From the NCBI GenBank assembly GCA_973895155.1, contig OZ316894.1, forward strand, positions 3,658,001-3,722,000: a stretch of 64,000 nucleotides of DNA, written 5' to 3'. Source of the stretch: Marsupella aquatica (Eukaryota; Marchantiophyta). A program made the position numbers and the translations under genes. Below the pieces are notes generated by a model. It had not been told where the DNA came from. It worked only from the letters and a program-made list of their open reading frames with translations, and ran no database searches. Each line of letters starts with the position of its first letter. Position 1 is the first letter of the stretch. Below, piece after piece: positions 1 to 11,477 of this stretch.

Positions 1-179
1 CACGCTCGGCATTGGGGCAGCCAAAGCCAAGTAAGTGGCCATGGTAACTTTAAGTAGAAAGCTTAAAGTAACAAAAACTCTGGGGTTATCAATGGGGCTT
101 GAGGATGCAAGGGGTGGCAAAAAAGTGGCAACAACTTAACAACTTTTTTACTTAACTTAACATGGTTTACTAGCAATAT

Positions 180-1312
180 TTTCAATTGTACTTAAGAACA
201 TCTTTTACTTCACAACTTACATTTTTGTCAAACGACATTCCTTAAATACTTATCGACCATTTTGTACTTAGCAAAAAATACTTAATAACATCTTTGGTGA
301 AACATCATCTTTTACCTGACCACATCTTGGACATAAAGACATCTTTGGCGCAACGACATCTTTTTTCTTCACAACATTTCTCACATGATAAGAACATTTT
401 TTCTTCACGACACCTTTGGCAACACTACATCATAGTTCTTAATGACATCTTCTTACTTCCCAACATCTTTCACATATAACGACATCTTTGGCAACATGAC
501 ATATTTTTTCTTAACAACATCTTTGTCAACATGACATCTTTTTTCTAAACGAAATCTTTGGCAACACAACATCTTTTTTCTTAACAAAATTGTTGGCAAC
601 ATGACACCTTTTTTCTTGACAACATCTTTGGCGACACGACATATTTTTTCTTAACGACATCTTTTGTGCAATGCACGGGTATTGAGCTATCTTTCACATA
701 TTATGGACATATTGGGTGAAACGACACCTTTTTACTTATAACATCTTTTACTTCACAATAACTTAGTTTGGCAAAATGACACCTTTTTCATATTGCCATC
801 TTTCACATAATGGCATCTTTGGCAAAATGACTTCTTTTTTCTTAACGACATCTATTTACTACATGACATCTTTCAGATAACAACATCTTGGGCGACACTA
901 CATCTTTTGTGCAATGCACAGGTATTTTTCCTCAACGACGTCTTGGCCAAAACAACATCTGTTTTCTCAACGATGTCTTGGCTGACACGACATCTTTTTT
1001 CTCAATGACGTCTTGCCCGACACATCTTTTCTCTCAACGACGTCTTGGCCGACATGACATATGTTTTCTCAACGACTTCTTTGCCAACACAACATCCTCT
1101 GTCTCAATGACTTCTTGGCTGACACATTATTATTTTTATCAACATTGAGATCTTGGCCGACAGGACATCTTGGTCGACACAACATCTTTTGTTCTGAACG
1201 ACACAACATCTTTCTTCTCAACAACCTCTTGGCCGACATGACCTATTTTTTTCTCAATGACATATTGGCCATCACGACATCTTTTGTGCAATGCACGGGT
1301 ATTGAGCTAGTA
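180..1312. repeat. Degenerate 35-bp minisatellite
   Basis: Pyrimidine-rich tandem repeats fill this stretch. Between 482 and 656 the units start at 482, 517, 552, 587 and 622, exactly 35 bp apart. Each unit is itself a dimer: ACATCTTTGGCAACATG (17) followed by ACATCTTTTTTCTTAACG (18), both starting with ACATCTTT. Later units (about 930-1270) are more diverged, with GACGTCTTGGCCGACA-like cores. A segment containing TTTTGTGCAATGCAC interrupts the array near 662, 904 and 1280, giving a higher-order pattern. Short ORFs here are by-products of the repeat. Confidence 0.85.
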
Positions 1313-1320
1313 CATCTATT

Positions 1321-2209
1321 ATAAGACCAATTTGATGGCTGCATGAAAAGTAGAGCATTTGACAACTTTAAAACCAAAGAATCATCAAAAAAACTTACCG
1401 AGTTTGAATTTCTTCCCCTACTTGTTTGTTTAAGAGGGTTGCCTTGTACTAGGTTGTTTTTGGTTGGTCCTCCTTTTCTTAATCAAGTCTAAATTGCCTC
1501 CCCCCCCCCCCTCAAAACAAACCAAAAAACAAAAAAAACAAAAAACAACTTACCAGTTATAAGATCCAAGATGGTTTGTGGCGATCGATAAACATTTACT
1601 ATGACAGGTGTCCAATCTTTTCGGAGCATCCAACATTTAAGGCCTGCATCTGTTTGTGACAACCCCATTTGTAACAACACCAATATCAGTATAACATATG
1701 GAGACAACAAGGTCCAGTCAACTACTACCTTCCAACTTTGTGTATAGTAACCCATCCCCTCGAGTGTTGTAATCCACAAGGGTTGGAATCCCAAGGCCGG
1801 TTAGGCTGAGGGAATTCCACGCTTTGGCCCCCGAAGAGTGGATGGGTTACCCACACTAGGCCTGACATGTTAATATCAAAACAGCTTTGATCCCGGACAC
1901 TAATGTAGAGATTTAATTAAAACGAGGAATCCCAGGCCAAGCTGGCCACTGGATATGGGAGGGAAATGCTTACTAGACCCCCTTGTGGAATAAGTTTGCT
2001 TAATCAACCCCCTCTATATTTTTCCCCAATCTGGACCGTTGATGGACCTTTCGATCTCAGATTTGGGCCGTTCATAGACCTCAGGGGGTAGATCAAGTAA
2101 CAAGTTTCATTTTGAGGGTCATCAAGCAAATACCTCCTCGATATGGCACCACAACTTTCAACTAAAGCAGGGGGATTGAATTGCTATTGGTGGACTAATT
2201 ACAGAAAAT
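1321..2209. other. Non-coding stretch
   Basis: No supportable gene. It holds a run of 12 C (1500-1511) followed by an A-rich tract to about 1550. Around 2030-2090 are GGACCGTTGATGG-like and GGGCCGTTCATAG-like words, a style common in plant gene flanks. The minus-strand ORF at 1489-1794 has no recognisable feature and reads through the A-rich tract. Confidence 0.5.
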
Positions 2210-3382
2210 CTATCCAGGGGAGGAAGTTATGTTTCGTTTACCAGTATGTTTGAAGACGGCCACAGAATCCACCTGCATCGTACATTCCTTGTCGAACTTC
2301 TGTGCCATTGTCATGGGTTCAATTACTTCCGAATCTAAGAAGCCTTTCCACCAATTTCCGGTTTGGAGGCCAATTTCAATCCTCTTGTGCAAAACTCTCG
2401 AGCCAGGCATATTTGCTCGAGGCTTAATCCTTTCCACCAATGCTGAGATGCTAGTGCAATTGACAATGAACACCGCATATGGACCGGACTGAGGTTGAAG
2501 TTCTTCCACAGCCTTCTTCAATATTGCGATCCCTGCAGCGTCCACAACAATGTACATCGATTCGCGTTGGCCTTCGCTGCTGCTTTCAACTTCACCAGAA
2601 GCTCCACGACCACTGCTTCCACTTGACAGATGACCATTCCTAGCATCTATCATCAGCTGCTGACTTCCACCACCGCTCCTCTCAGCTGGACAATCACTGG
2701 TGGTACTTTCCGAGGTCTCGCTCTGGGTGACTGAACCATCTTTATGTTGACTTGGTGGAGATGAAATTGAAGGGTCTATAGCAAGACCATTACCTCGGCC
2801 TCCGGCTGATTGGTGACTGGTGCTTTCACCTGCCATCCCTGGATCGTTAATTGTCACCAGTACATCCTGGGGTGCATCGCCAGTTCTCGCTACTTTAAGG
2901 CTCTTTCCTCCACTGGTGGCATCGCGGGTGTGAACTAAATCCTTCAGCAAGCGGAAACAAGGTTCTTTACGTTTGAAAAGCCACCAGAACATTGTTATTA
3001 CAACCACAAAGGCGGCACCAATAATATACGGGAGCACCCTTATCACTCCAAAGCTTCGCTTTGCCGTGATGGAGGAAATGTCATTCACCAAAATTTGTGC
3101 TGGGACCGTCAAAACGATGCTCATTATCGGTTTCTGAAGAAACTGTGCGTATTCTTTCCACAAGGAAGGTGGCTTGCTGTTCGGTGCCATTTCTGCAACA
3201 AGGGAACTCCAAGAGATAGAAGGAGCCGAATTGCCACCAGCAGAAAGCTCCACGTGCTTAGCTCCCGAGGTGAAACCGCCTATGAGCAATCAGAGAACAG
3301 TGGTAGCTGTCAGGATGATGAACCAAATTGAGATCAACTCCAGTTTCAACGTTGGCAGTTCTCCGCCCATAATGGTCAACAT
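2210..3382 (-). CDS. Two-TM protein of unknown function with one in-frame TGA
   Basis: Unrecognised. A 359-codon open frame (3289-2210, stop TAG) is preceded in the same frame by ATG codons at 3382 and 3370, separated from it only by a TGA at 3290-3292. Counting from 3382 there are 391 codons. Residues ~16-36 form a hydrophobic helix that contains the TGA (FIILTATTVL, stop, LLIGG). Residues ~113-136 form a second helix (IIGAAFVVVITMFWWLF) ending in KRK. Next comes a Ser/Gly-rich low-complexity stretch (~180-275) and a better-structured C-terminal part (~276-390) with MYIVVDAAGIAILKKAVEEL. If the TGA is real, the first usable downstream start is Met at 3190 (326 aa, one TM). The TGA could be a mutation, a base error, or lie in an unrecognised intron: the following CATAG could be an acceptor, but I found no donor in phase. 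Confidence 0.5.
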
Positions 3383-4253
3383 AACACAATGCCTTGCACG
3401 CGATACCTTGTCTATGAAGCCTACCTGCGTGAAGGATCGACAGAAGGCCGGTCACAAGCCTGCACGGACATCATGGAACGGCTGAATTCAGATTAGATGA
3501 TGGGGAAATCACACGAAACTAGAACGTGTTACCAAGACTGAATGTAGGATTAGTCCCCGTCCTGGACTAGGATTTTGAGTTGCCATTTTGAGTTTTGGTA
3601 AGGTCTTCATTTTCGGATCGTTTGACTGAAATCCTGTATCGTGTGAAATAACACAGGGGGCCTGTCTATTGTGGGATAGTGGATGAGCAGTTGATTACCC
3701 CGACGATAACCTTCCCTCGTTCGGTACGCGTTGTCTTCGATCATGAAACTGGGCAGGTATCTCAGCCTGTTGCTCCAGTTCGACATGGTTCATGAAGGAT
3801 TGACAATTGTCCTTGCAGAGGGTTCAGGCTGCTAGTGACCCCAGCTCAGAAAGAGAAATCGAATTCTAGCTCTTCCCGATTAAGACTCAATGACGCCCTT
3901 CAGGCAGCTATTGATGCCAGCTCAGAGATAGAGATAGAGATAGAGATCGATCTCTAGCTCTTCCCGGTTGAGACTCACAGACGCCATCGCAGCGATCCAA
4001 ATCGATGAGAAAGATTTATTTTCTTCCCAGAATCCGACCAATTTGGAGTGTTCTTCTCAGCATGATTATTCCAAAGCAGCTCTTTCGAGCATGATTACAG
4101 GAGTCCGCAAAAGTCTGGCTAGTCCTGTACACTGACAGCAACGGGACTTCAGCTCCATTTCGGAGAAGGTCGCATACTCACGACTATCCCCCACAAGGCA
4201 AGTGCGTTTCGGAGAAGGTCGCATACTCACGACTTTCCTGCACAAGGCAAGTG
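3383..4253. other. Non-coding stretch with two tandem duplications
   Basis: No gene supported. There is a 76-bp tandem duplication (copies from 3825 and 3901), the second copy carrying an expanded GAGATA tract near 3925-3950. A 49-bp tandem duplication follows (copies from 4158 and 4207, each containing GGAGAAGGTCGCATACTCAC). The last eight bases, GGCAAGTG (4246-4253), are the left target duplication of the next element. Confidence 0.6.
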
Positions 4254-6081
4254 ATTCAGGGAGACGAGTCCCTGCATTATCACTCAATGCACCTCGATTC
4301 TCCCCATAAACCACCGGAATACTCTCTCCATTTTTGTGTCTCACTTTAGTTTCAGGCTAGCCCCATTTTTGGGTCCAGGTTCAGTTTTGAGGAGGACACA
4401 GATTTTTGAGGAATTCTAATGTTTTGATGGTTTTAACTTATTCACAAATAATGTAAAACTATAATATCAATTTTAAAAATATGAATATATTTGTTAATAA
4501 AAAATATAAAATAATTATAAAATATTAAATGGTAATGAGCATGGAGAATTGATGCACAGAAGTAGTGTGTGACCTAGTCGCATTGGAGGTCAGTTGAGAC
4601 TATGATGTGGCGTGTTCAAGGCACACAATGGGCAACTTTTCTTTTCTTTGATTGAGAGCATGGAAAGGAATGAGGGTGTCTAATTGTATTTGAAAATGGA
4701 AATGGTAAATGAGATATATATGGGGGTTTCAAGTAATTTGGAGATAGCAAAAATAACAAAGGAAACACCCATGAGAGCCAGGGAGATTAAATTAACCTAT
4801 TTTGTTAATTTCTTGTACCTGCCCATTGTTGTGAGGTGCCAATCATGTTCCTGGTGGGGTAGTTGCTTTCAGTTTTAGGAAGAATCCAACAAAAGAGGTT
4901 AGCGTGAGAAGCCAACAAAAGAGGTTAGAAGTCAAAAGGCAAACAATATTAGCGGTGGTGTTCACAGGAGAAGAAAGGCCTTGTGCAACAACCTGAGAAA
5001 CCAGTAAGACAAAAGAAAGCCCCTTGAAAAAGGCACAAAAACCAACCCAGCAGAAGGCCCCTATGAAGCTAGTCCAAAAGTGTGTGGTAGAGAAGACAAC
5101 AGGGCCAGGATTGAGAAGTGTGCTCCAATTGACAGGTTATTTAAAGTTTGCAAGGAATTGGTGCAATCATGGGTCTTAATTCTTTGAGTGTCTTGACAAA
5201 TGTGTCAAGCACAGCACCTTTGGTAGACTTGTTTTCCAGGGTAGCCAACTTAGACTATTTCCAACCTTGTATGTAGAAAAGATATGTGATTGAGTGATTA
5301 ATTGTAGGGTGGTAGACTGTCATTGGCTTCTAGGTTTTCTATTGATTTGAAAACAAATTTCATGAATAAGGTTTTGCTTCTTATACAATAAGATGTGTGC
5401 TTACCATGAATGATTTAGGAGATAAATGGTTTTTTATGTGATCATGTCTCCTCAACTTTTCTGTTGCTGCTATATGGCGCATCCTTGGTTCATATCCCCA
5501 AGTCCAATTTGTTTGGACATTATTTTAATTTTTATGCCTGGCTTTGATGGGTGTCTCCTTTGTTATTTTTTCTATCTCCAAAATTACTTGAACCCCTCAT
5601 ATATATTTCATTTACCATTTCCATTTTCAAATACAATTAGACACCCCCGCCCCTCTAACGTTCATTCCTTTCCATGCCCTCAATCAAAGAAAAGAAAAGT
5701 TTCCTGTCATGTGCCTTGAACACACCACCTCGTAGTCTCAACTGACCTCCAATACCACTAGCTCACACACTACTTCTATGCGTCAATTCTCCATACTCAT
5801 TACCATTTAATAGTTTATAATTATTTTATATTTTATCTTAAAATATATATTGATATTTTAAAAATTGATATTATAGTTTTATGTCATTTTTGAATAAGTT
5901 AAAAACATCAAGCATTAGAACTCCTCAAAAATTTGTGCCCTCCTCAAAACTGAACCGGGATCCAAAAATGGGGCTGGCCTCAAACTGCAGTGAGACAAAA
6001 AAATGGAGAGAGTATTCCAGTGGGCTCTGGGAGAGAATCGAGGTGCATTGAATGACAATGCAGGGACTCGTCTCCCTGAAT
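4254..6081. mobile_element. Non-autonomous long-TIR DNA transposon with 8-bp TSD
   Basis: A complete 1,828-bp element. The left arm (4254 to ~4800) and right arm (~5525 to 6081) are inverted copies of each other; they begin and end ATTCAGGGAGACGAGTCCCT and stay recognisably paired over roughly 550 bp with scattered mismatches. The element is flanked by a perfect 8-bp direct repeat GGCAAGTG (4246-4253 and 6082-6089). The outermost bases form a small palindrome, CAGGGA/TCCCTG. The 0.7-kb centre has no coding potential, only a short direct repeat CCAACAAAAGAGGTTAG (near 4890 and 4913). An 8-bp TSD fits hAT-like insertion, but such long arms are unusual for hAT; a foldback or Mutator-like relative is the alternative. 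Confidence 0.88.
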
Positions 6082-6089
6082 GGCAAGTG

Positions 6090-7286
6090 TGTTGACAAAT
6101 CATTTCCGGACTGTGTTTTTCTGTAGGAGGTCGTTGAATGATGGTGACGCGAACACACTTTCAAAAGATTCCAGGAAATTGTAAGAGTGGTGATGTGGGA
6201 TATAAGTTTAGGATTTAGGGGGGCGAGACTTTGGAACTGTACTCAATGAAGAACAAGAGTACAAACTTTGTACACGAAGGGCCAAATAGAATACACAAAC
6301 CAAAATTCAATGCATTGTCAAGCTTTTTATTAACGTGTCCCCCAAAGTGACCTAAATTACTAATTTACCACCAAAATTATTTTAATTTTTAGGTTGGCCC
6401 CTTTATCATCTACATTAATCAATTAATAGTTTGAGTTAACCTAGGATAATTTTTCATTGGTGGACTAACACATGGCAAGGCACTATTGGCTCAGCCTTAC
6501 CCTGGCCAAGTTTACCCTCACCGGGCTAGCACTAGTACATTTTTGCAGTTTTTCCAATGCTCCGGTCGCGGCCTAAAAGAGGTGTCCCATGCCCTTTCTA
6601 TCGGACATGTCCGATATTTTAAGAAACGGTTTGTCCGATACACTCAGCTTCGGAAACTACCGGTCCGATTTTAATAACTTCGGACCACGTTACCCATACA
6701 ACCTACATCGGGCAATTACCAATGACGACCAAGTTGGACTTAGGTTCAAAATGTTCTATGGAGGGGTCCGATACCCATTCAATGGCATCCTAGATCCAAT
6801 ACAAAAAATATCGGAAATATTCCGATGGTAATAAAATGGCATCACCCTTCTGAAGGTGGTCTGATGGCTGAGGTAGGGCAATGTGTATCCGACGCAGGAA
6901 AGATGGGAAAAAGGTCCGATGTGGTTAGTATGGCAAATGTGGTCCGTGGTTTGAATATCGGATAGGCCGGGTTTTTGGTTTTTTGAATGTTTTAAGGTGA
7001 AGGTTTGATGGTTTCGGTGATTTGAAACATGGGAAAGGGTATGGGAAAGATGGGAAATTTTCAGTATGCATGCATGGAGGATTTCCATCTGATCAAAGGA
7101 CTTCAGTGAACAATATATCATTCATTCAAGAAATTCATATTTGAAGCTTGCATGCATGTCAATCTTTTGAGGTACATATATGTGTGGAGTAATTATTATA
7201 ATAGGTAGAACCAGATATATATATGATTCTTTAATACCGATAGAAGGAAAACATAGAGGGGTTTTACCTACCTAGGGTTGCATGTA
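6090..7286. other. Non-coding stretch with clustered TCCGAT motifs
   Basis: No gene supported. 6320-6546 is one copy of an inverted dispersed repeat (see 12790-13018). From about 6599 to 6962 the hexamer TCCGAT, its complement ATCGGA and near matches occur about a dozen times, including ATCGGACATGTCCGAT at the start. The minus ORF at 6756-7121 has no recognisable domain. Confidence 0.5.
6320..6546 (+). repeat. Dispersed repeat, copy 1 (inverted relative to copy 2)
   Basis: About 225 bp that match, in inverted orientation, 12790-13018. Shared blocks include CTAAATTACTAA, CAAAATTATTTTAATT, CATTGGTGGACTAACAC and GGCTAGCAC or its equivalent. No flanking duplication matches at the outer edges, so I cannot show the pair to be the ends of one element, although they bracket the CACTA remnant and the coiled-coil ORF. 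Confidence 0.7.
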
Positions 7287-10200
7287 CTATAGAGAGGGGT
7301 CCAAATCCTCCACTATGACTACATTTGGTTGATCCTGAACGGTGGATCGTGAGCGAGGGATGTAAGGCATGACAATGGACCACTCTGGGTCATCCGGATA
7401 GGGAAGATAAAATGCTTGCTCCAAATGATGGGGAAATGCAAATGGATCTGACGTTCTCCAACTGGAACTAACAACACTACGTGCACTTGTCTTCAACCCG
7501 GGCTTCAACCGTGTGAAACCACAAGCATCCTCTTCACAAGTCCGGTTGTGGCCGACTAGATTCATTCGAAACCACTTGCACTTCAACACCACCTCCTCCA
7601 AGGTTGTATGTTGTTGATACTTGATGGTAAGAATCTCCTCAATTTTCCCATAGTGTGCCACAGAACTACGTATATATGGGATTTCTATCAGATGTGCTAC
7701 TCTGTGAATCTTGGATGAACCACCCCATCACCCCACAATCTTGTGTTGCTGCCCTCTTCATATCAAGATGTTCAACTTGAAAATGCCTCCCCTTTGACCA
7801 CATGGTTGTTCGAGTTGTGACTGTAAGTAATGGACCATGAACCAAGGTGTGCATGTCACCGATGGCCTCTGGGAAGTGCAAAACACTCTCACCCCGACCC
7901 AACAAGGCATCAATCTCTGCCAACTTCTCCTTCATATTTGGGAGAAACTTTGGGAAGAGGTGTGGCCGTCGACTATTCTGCTTCTCCTCCTCATAATAGG
8001 TACTCCACTCCCCTGCAATCTCTGGAGAGTTATACAACATGAATGTGGTGAGCTGGAGGCGCTCAGCAGACCCTAGTAGTCGTTCTCCCTTTGCTTCTGT
8101 GAGTCTATCATCCTCATAGTCTGCCTCTCGTGTTGCCTCATCTGTCCATCCCCTTGGAGCATTCGGATCAAGTGTAGCCACAATATTCGTACAATAGAAC
8201 ATACTTTTTTCTCCAAGGTGATGCTCAGCAATGCTACCTTCCACCCTAGCACGGTTTGACACATACCCCTTCATGACTCCCATGTACCGCTCTATCCAAT
8301 ACATCCAACGACAATGTACAGGGCCTGCAATTGCCACTTCATGCACTAGATGTATGAGAAAATGAACCAAAGGGCATCCCGAAGATCCTCGCTGCCCAAT
8401 CCGATAATAGCAACTGGAATAACATGCTGCAAAAGGCGATGGTAATCATGGGTCTTCAAGAAAGCTGGCCACTTTGGAGAGTCATCTCCACCAAATGCCT
8501 TGTGGAGATTGGCACCATACCTTGTAGGAAACCGCATTGATCCTATACGTTTGCAAAACTCTGTCCGCTCATTCCTCGTCAAAACCCATGGGGGATGGAT
8601 AGTAAGGGGATGATCAGGATCATCCATAGATGGCCAAAAACCATGAAGTCCATGCATCCCCATCTCCTCACAACTCTCTCTCCAGTTGCTGTTTTTCTCC
8701 CCATGTAGATGTCGGATCAATGACCTCCCAACATTTCCCTCAATGTGCATAGGGTCCAATAGATGGTTAATGGGCATGTGGCCCCAATATGGAAGTTGTG
8801 ATAGTGCTGACAAACGGGTCATTCCGCATCTAGCCAAGGGTAATGGGTCATCTGGGTCAGTGACCCTCTCCCATACTTCCTTCCAATATGCTGGGTCTTT
8901 TTGTTGAGGTTGAGGACGTGTATCTGGTTGACCCAACTCTGTGTCATACAAAATGGATCATACCTCCATTCATGCTCTTCTGGAAGATACTTTGTGTGAC
9001 CAATGTAAACAATCTTTCGCAGGGTGGTAGACTTTGGGCGCTCCACTCCCTCCAAATCGGGACCACAAGTCGGGCAAGCTCGGTATCCAAAAGTATGCAA
9101 GCCAGAAACATATCCAAACCCTTGAACAAGAATGGTAACAAAACACCACAAATGTTTCAAAGTAAGTTCATTTTCAGAAGCAACGTACCTAAGGGACAAA
9201 TCCTATTTAAAATTGAGCATACATATACAGATAGACCATGCAATGCAAAGCCATATGTACGTAATTTAATTTAAAGGAAGTGCCAAAAATCCATATTCAT
9301 ACCTGGAAGATCATGCATGGTCCACATAAGAATGGCCTTCAACTTAAACTGACGGGGTAAGCCCCCCGTATGCACTCGGCCATCATAGCAATCCACTCCT
9401 CTCCATAGCACTTTTCGCTCCTCAATCAATGGTTGCAAGTATACATCAATCTTCTTCACTTGCTTAGGACCAGGGATAATCATGGACAGGATCAAATGAC
9501 CCTTCTTCATGGCCATCCATGGTGGGATGTTGTAGTTAGTGAGGACTACTGGCCATACTGAGTATGGTTGGGCCTTGCCAGCCATTGCAAACGGGCTTAT
9601 ACCATCTGACGCCAAACCAAGGCAAACGTGACGAGGATCAGTCTTGAAATCACCCCAACAATCCTCCACAAATTTGTTTGCAGGGGAGTCAACCATCATG
9701 CGCATGGTAGGTGGATCCAAACTCATGTCTGAATGATGTTGGTAATGCCATACCATATACTTAGCCAACTCTGCACATCAAAATTGGTGACGCAAACGAG
9801 GAATAAGGGGAAAGTACCTCATAACCTTTTGAGGTACTTTTCCAGTCAACATATCCTCACGATATCTTGGGGCGTTGCAGGTGGGACATGTCACTGCATC
9901 CTTGTGCTCTTTCCTGAACAAAACACAATCATTCACACAAGCATGTATGATTTCATACTTGAGTCCTATGGACTTCAACACTTTCTTTGCCTCTTTCCAC
10001 GATGCTGGCAAGTTGTTCCCTTTTGGCAACATACGCTCATGCAATGTCCTGAAAATATCATGAAGGAGCAAGTTGCTTGCTCCGTGTCTTTGTTGCAAGT
10101 TCAGTAATAACATGATTGCCAAAAGTCGAGATAATCTGGACCCCTCAAATATGCGAGTTCGTGCATGCTCCTGAGCCTCCTCCCATTGTTGGGAATGTGA

Positions 10201-10311
10201 TTCCCGTGGAGGAACGTGACTAGAAGGAGGAGGTAAGTCAATGTCCTCCCAATCACCCATGTCATGATGTGACACGGGTAACGTGTCACTTAACCAAACG
10301 CAGGTCCTAGA
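7287..10311 (-). pseudogene. CACTA (En/Spm) TNP2-type transposase, decayed
   Basis: In reading order: 10311-9781 encodes the N-terminal part of the Transposase_21 region (YEIIHACVNDCVLFRKEH, CPTCNAPRYRED, FPLIPRL). An in-frame TGA at 9778-9780 then interrupts the family's 'PRLxRxF..AKxMxWH' stretch. 9777-9303 continues with LGLASDGISPFAM, YNIPPWMAMK and DVYLQPLIEE. A clean GT-AG intron (9302-9121) joins DLPG to FGYVSGLHTFGYRACPTCGP. A frameshift near 8950 leads into 8951-8346 (NHLLDPMHIEGNVG, FLKTHDYHRLLQHVIPVAI). An apparent deletion of about 40 codons with frameshift near 8365 leads to the DUF4218 part (IHLVHEVAIAGPVHCRWMY, NRARVEGSIAEHHL). A further frameshift near 7665 leads to a DUF4216 part (AHYGKIEEI to WSIVMPY). 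The combination of lesions says it is inactive. I could not identify CACTA termini or the 3-bp TSD. Confidence 0.88.
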
Positions 10312-11382
10312 TTAGGACTTATACGGTCATTAGGACCGTAGCCGTAGCGTAGAATAGCACGAATAGTCATCTTTGCCATTATGAATAGATTAGGAGTAGG
10401 TTAGTTGACTGAATGATTATGAATTAAGGAAAGGGGATTATTACGATTGGCCGAGGTACGGTGGCGGCGGCGGAGTAAAAATCCATTAGGAGATCACGCT
10501 TGGACTAAGACGCCCAACTTTGGCTCATTATCAAAGACCAAAATGGCCTCGCCTTCTCACGCTCGAGCTCACCCTAGCACCTCCATAAGAGCTGAGTCGA
10601 TGGCGCTGCGGTCCATTTGCTCATTTCTACCTTTTGGAATTTGCGGATGCTGCCATTCACTCTCGCCTTTTGCTCAAATCAAGCTAACTTTTACGAGGAA
10701 ATTATCAAAGGACAAGAGCGGATTGTGGCGGGATTTAGTCAGGGTGAGTAAGGCCGCCACCAGCAAGCAAACTGCCGGGCGGGAACGCGGACTTGACAAA
10801 CCAGACTACAAAGGTTAGTATGACCTTTATAGCCTTGGGATTTTGGACCTTGTTTGGCGAGGTAGGTGCTAAGTTCTCTGAGACTTATTGGTATTCTTGC
10901 CCCGAGAAAGCCGCTTACAAACGAAGGTACGCGAAGTTGGTGGCTAAGGTAGCACAGGTTAACTGTGAGAAGACAGCCATCACCAAGGATTCCAACTACA
11001 ACGAGTTGCGGGACTACATCACCGAGTTATATATCAGCGAGGAGGGGTTTAGATCGGTAGCAGAGGCGATTCTTGAAGTCCCCGCGAAGTTCTTTAGGCT
11101 GAGGGGTAGCCAGAGACTGACTCCAGCGGAGTTCGACAAGATCCCAGGATACATCGACCAGTAGATTGCAACAGAGGAGACCAACCACGGATTGTAAGCC
11201 GCTTGGAGGAAGAACTCATGGCAAAGGGGAACGAGATCGGGCACCTCCAAATGCTAGTAGAACACCTCAAAGAGGAGGCCACTACCCGCCGTGAAGAGTT
11301 AGTCCGCACCATCGAACAGTGGGACGGACTAAACCAGGAGTTGAGCGGAGCGCAAGCAGATCTCAAGAAGCTAGTTGACACC

Positions 11383-11452
11383 GTTTGTTGAGGTCGGTCA
11401 GGCTGGTAACCTGAGCCGAGGCTGGTAACCAGCCTGACCGACCTCAACAAAC
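11383..11452. repeat. Perfect 25-bp inverted repeat (hairpin)
   Basis: 11383-11407 and 11428-11452 are exact reverse complements (starting GTTTGTTGAGGTCGG), with a 20-bp spacer. GGCTGGTAACC also occurs directly at 11400 and 11420. The hairpin sits exactly where the coiled-coil frame ends in TGA. Confidence 0.9.
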
Positions 11453-11477
11453 AACGCATGTAGTCAACTCAGCAAGT

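Noticed and set aside
3258-3485. Short ORFs on both strands overlapping the unknown membrane ORF.
   Set aside because: Shadows in other frames; the frame with the hydrophobic helix continuing into the 359-codon ORF is the more coherent one.
2210-10311. TGA reassignment, suggested by in-frame TGA in two ORFs (3290 and 9778).
   Set aside because: The CACTA gene has other lesions, and the two intact genes contain no in-frame TGA and end in TAG; ordinary mutation explains both.
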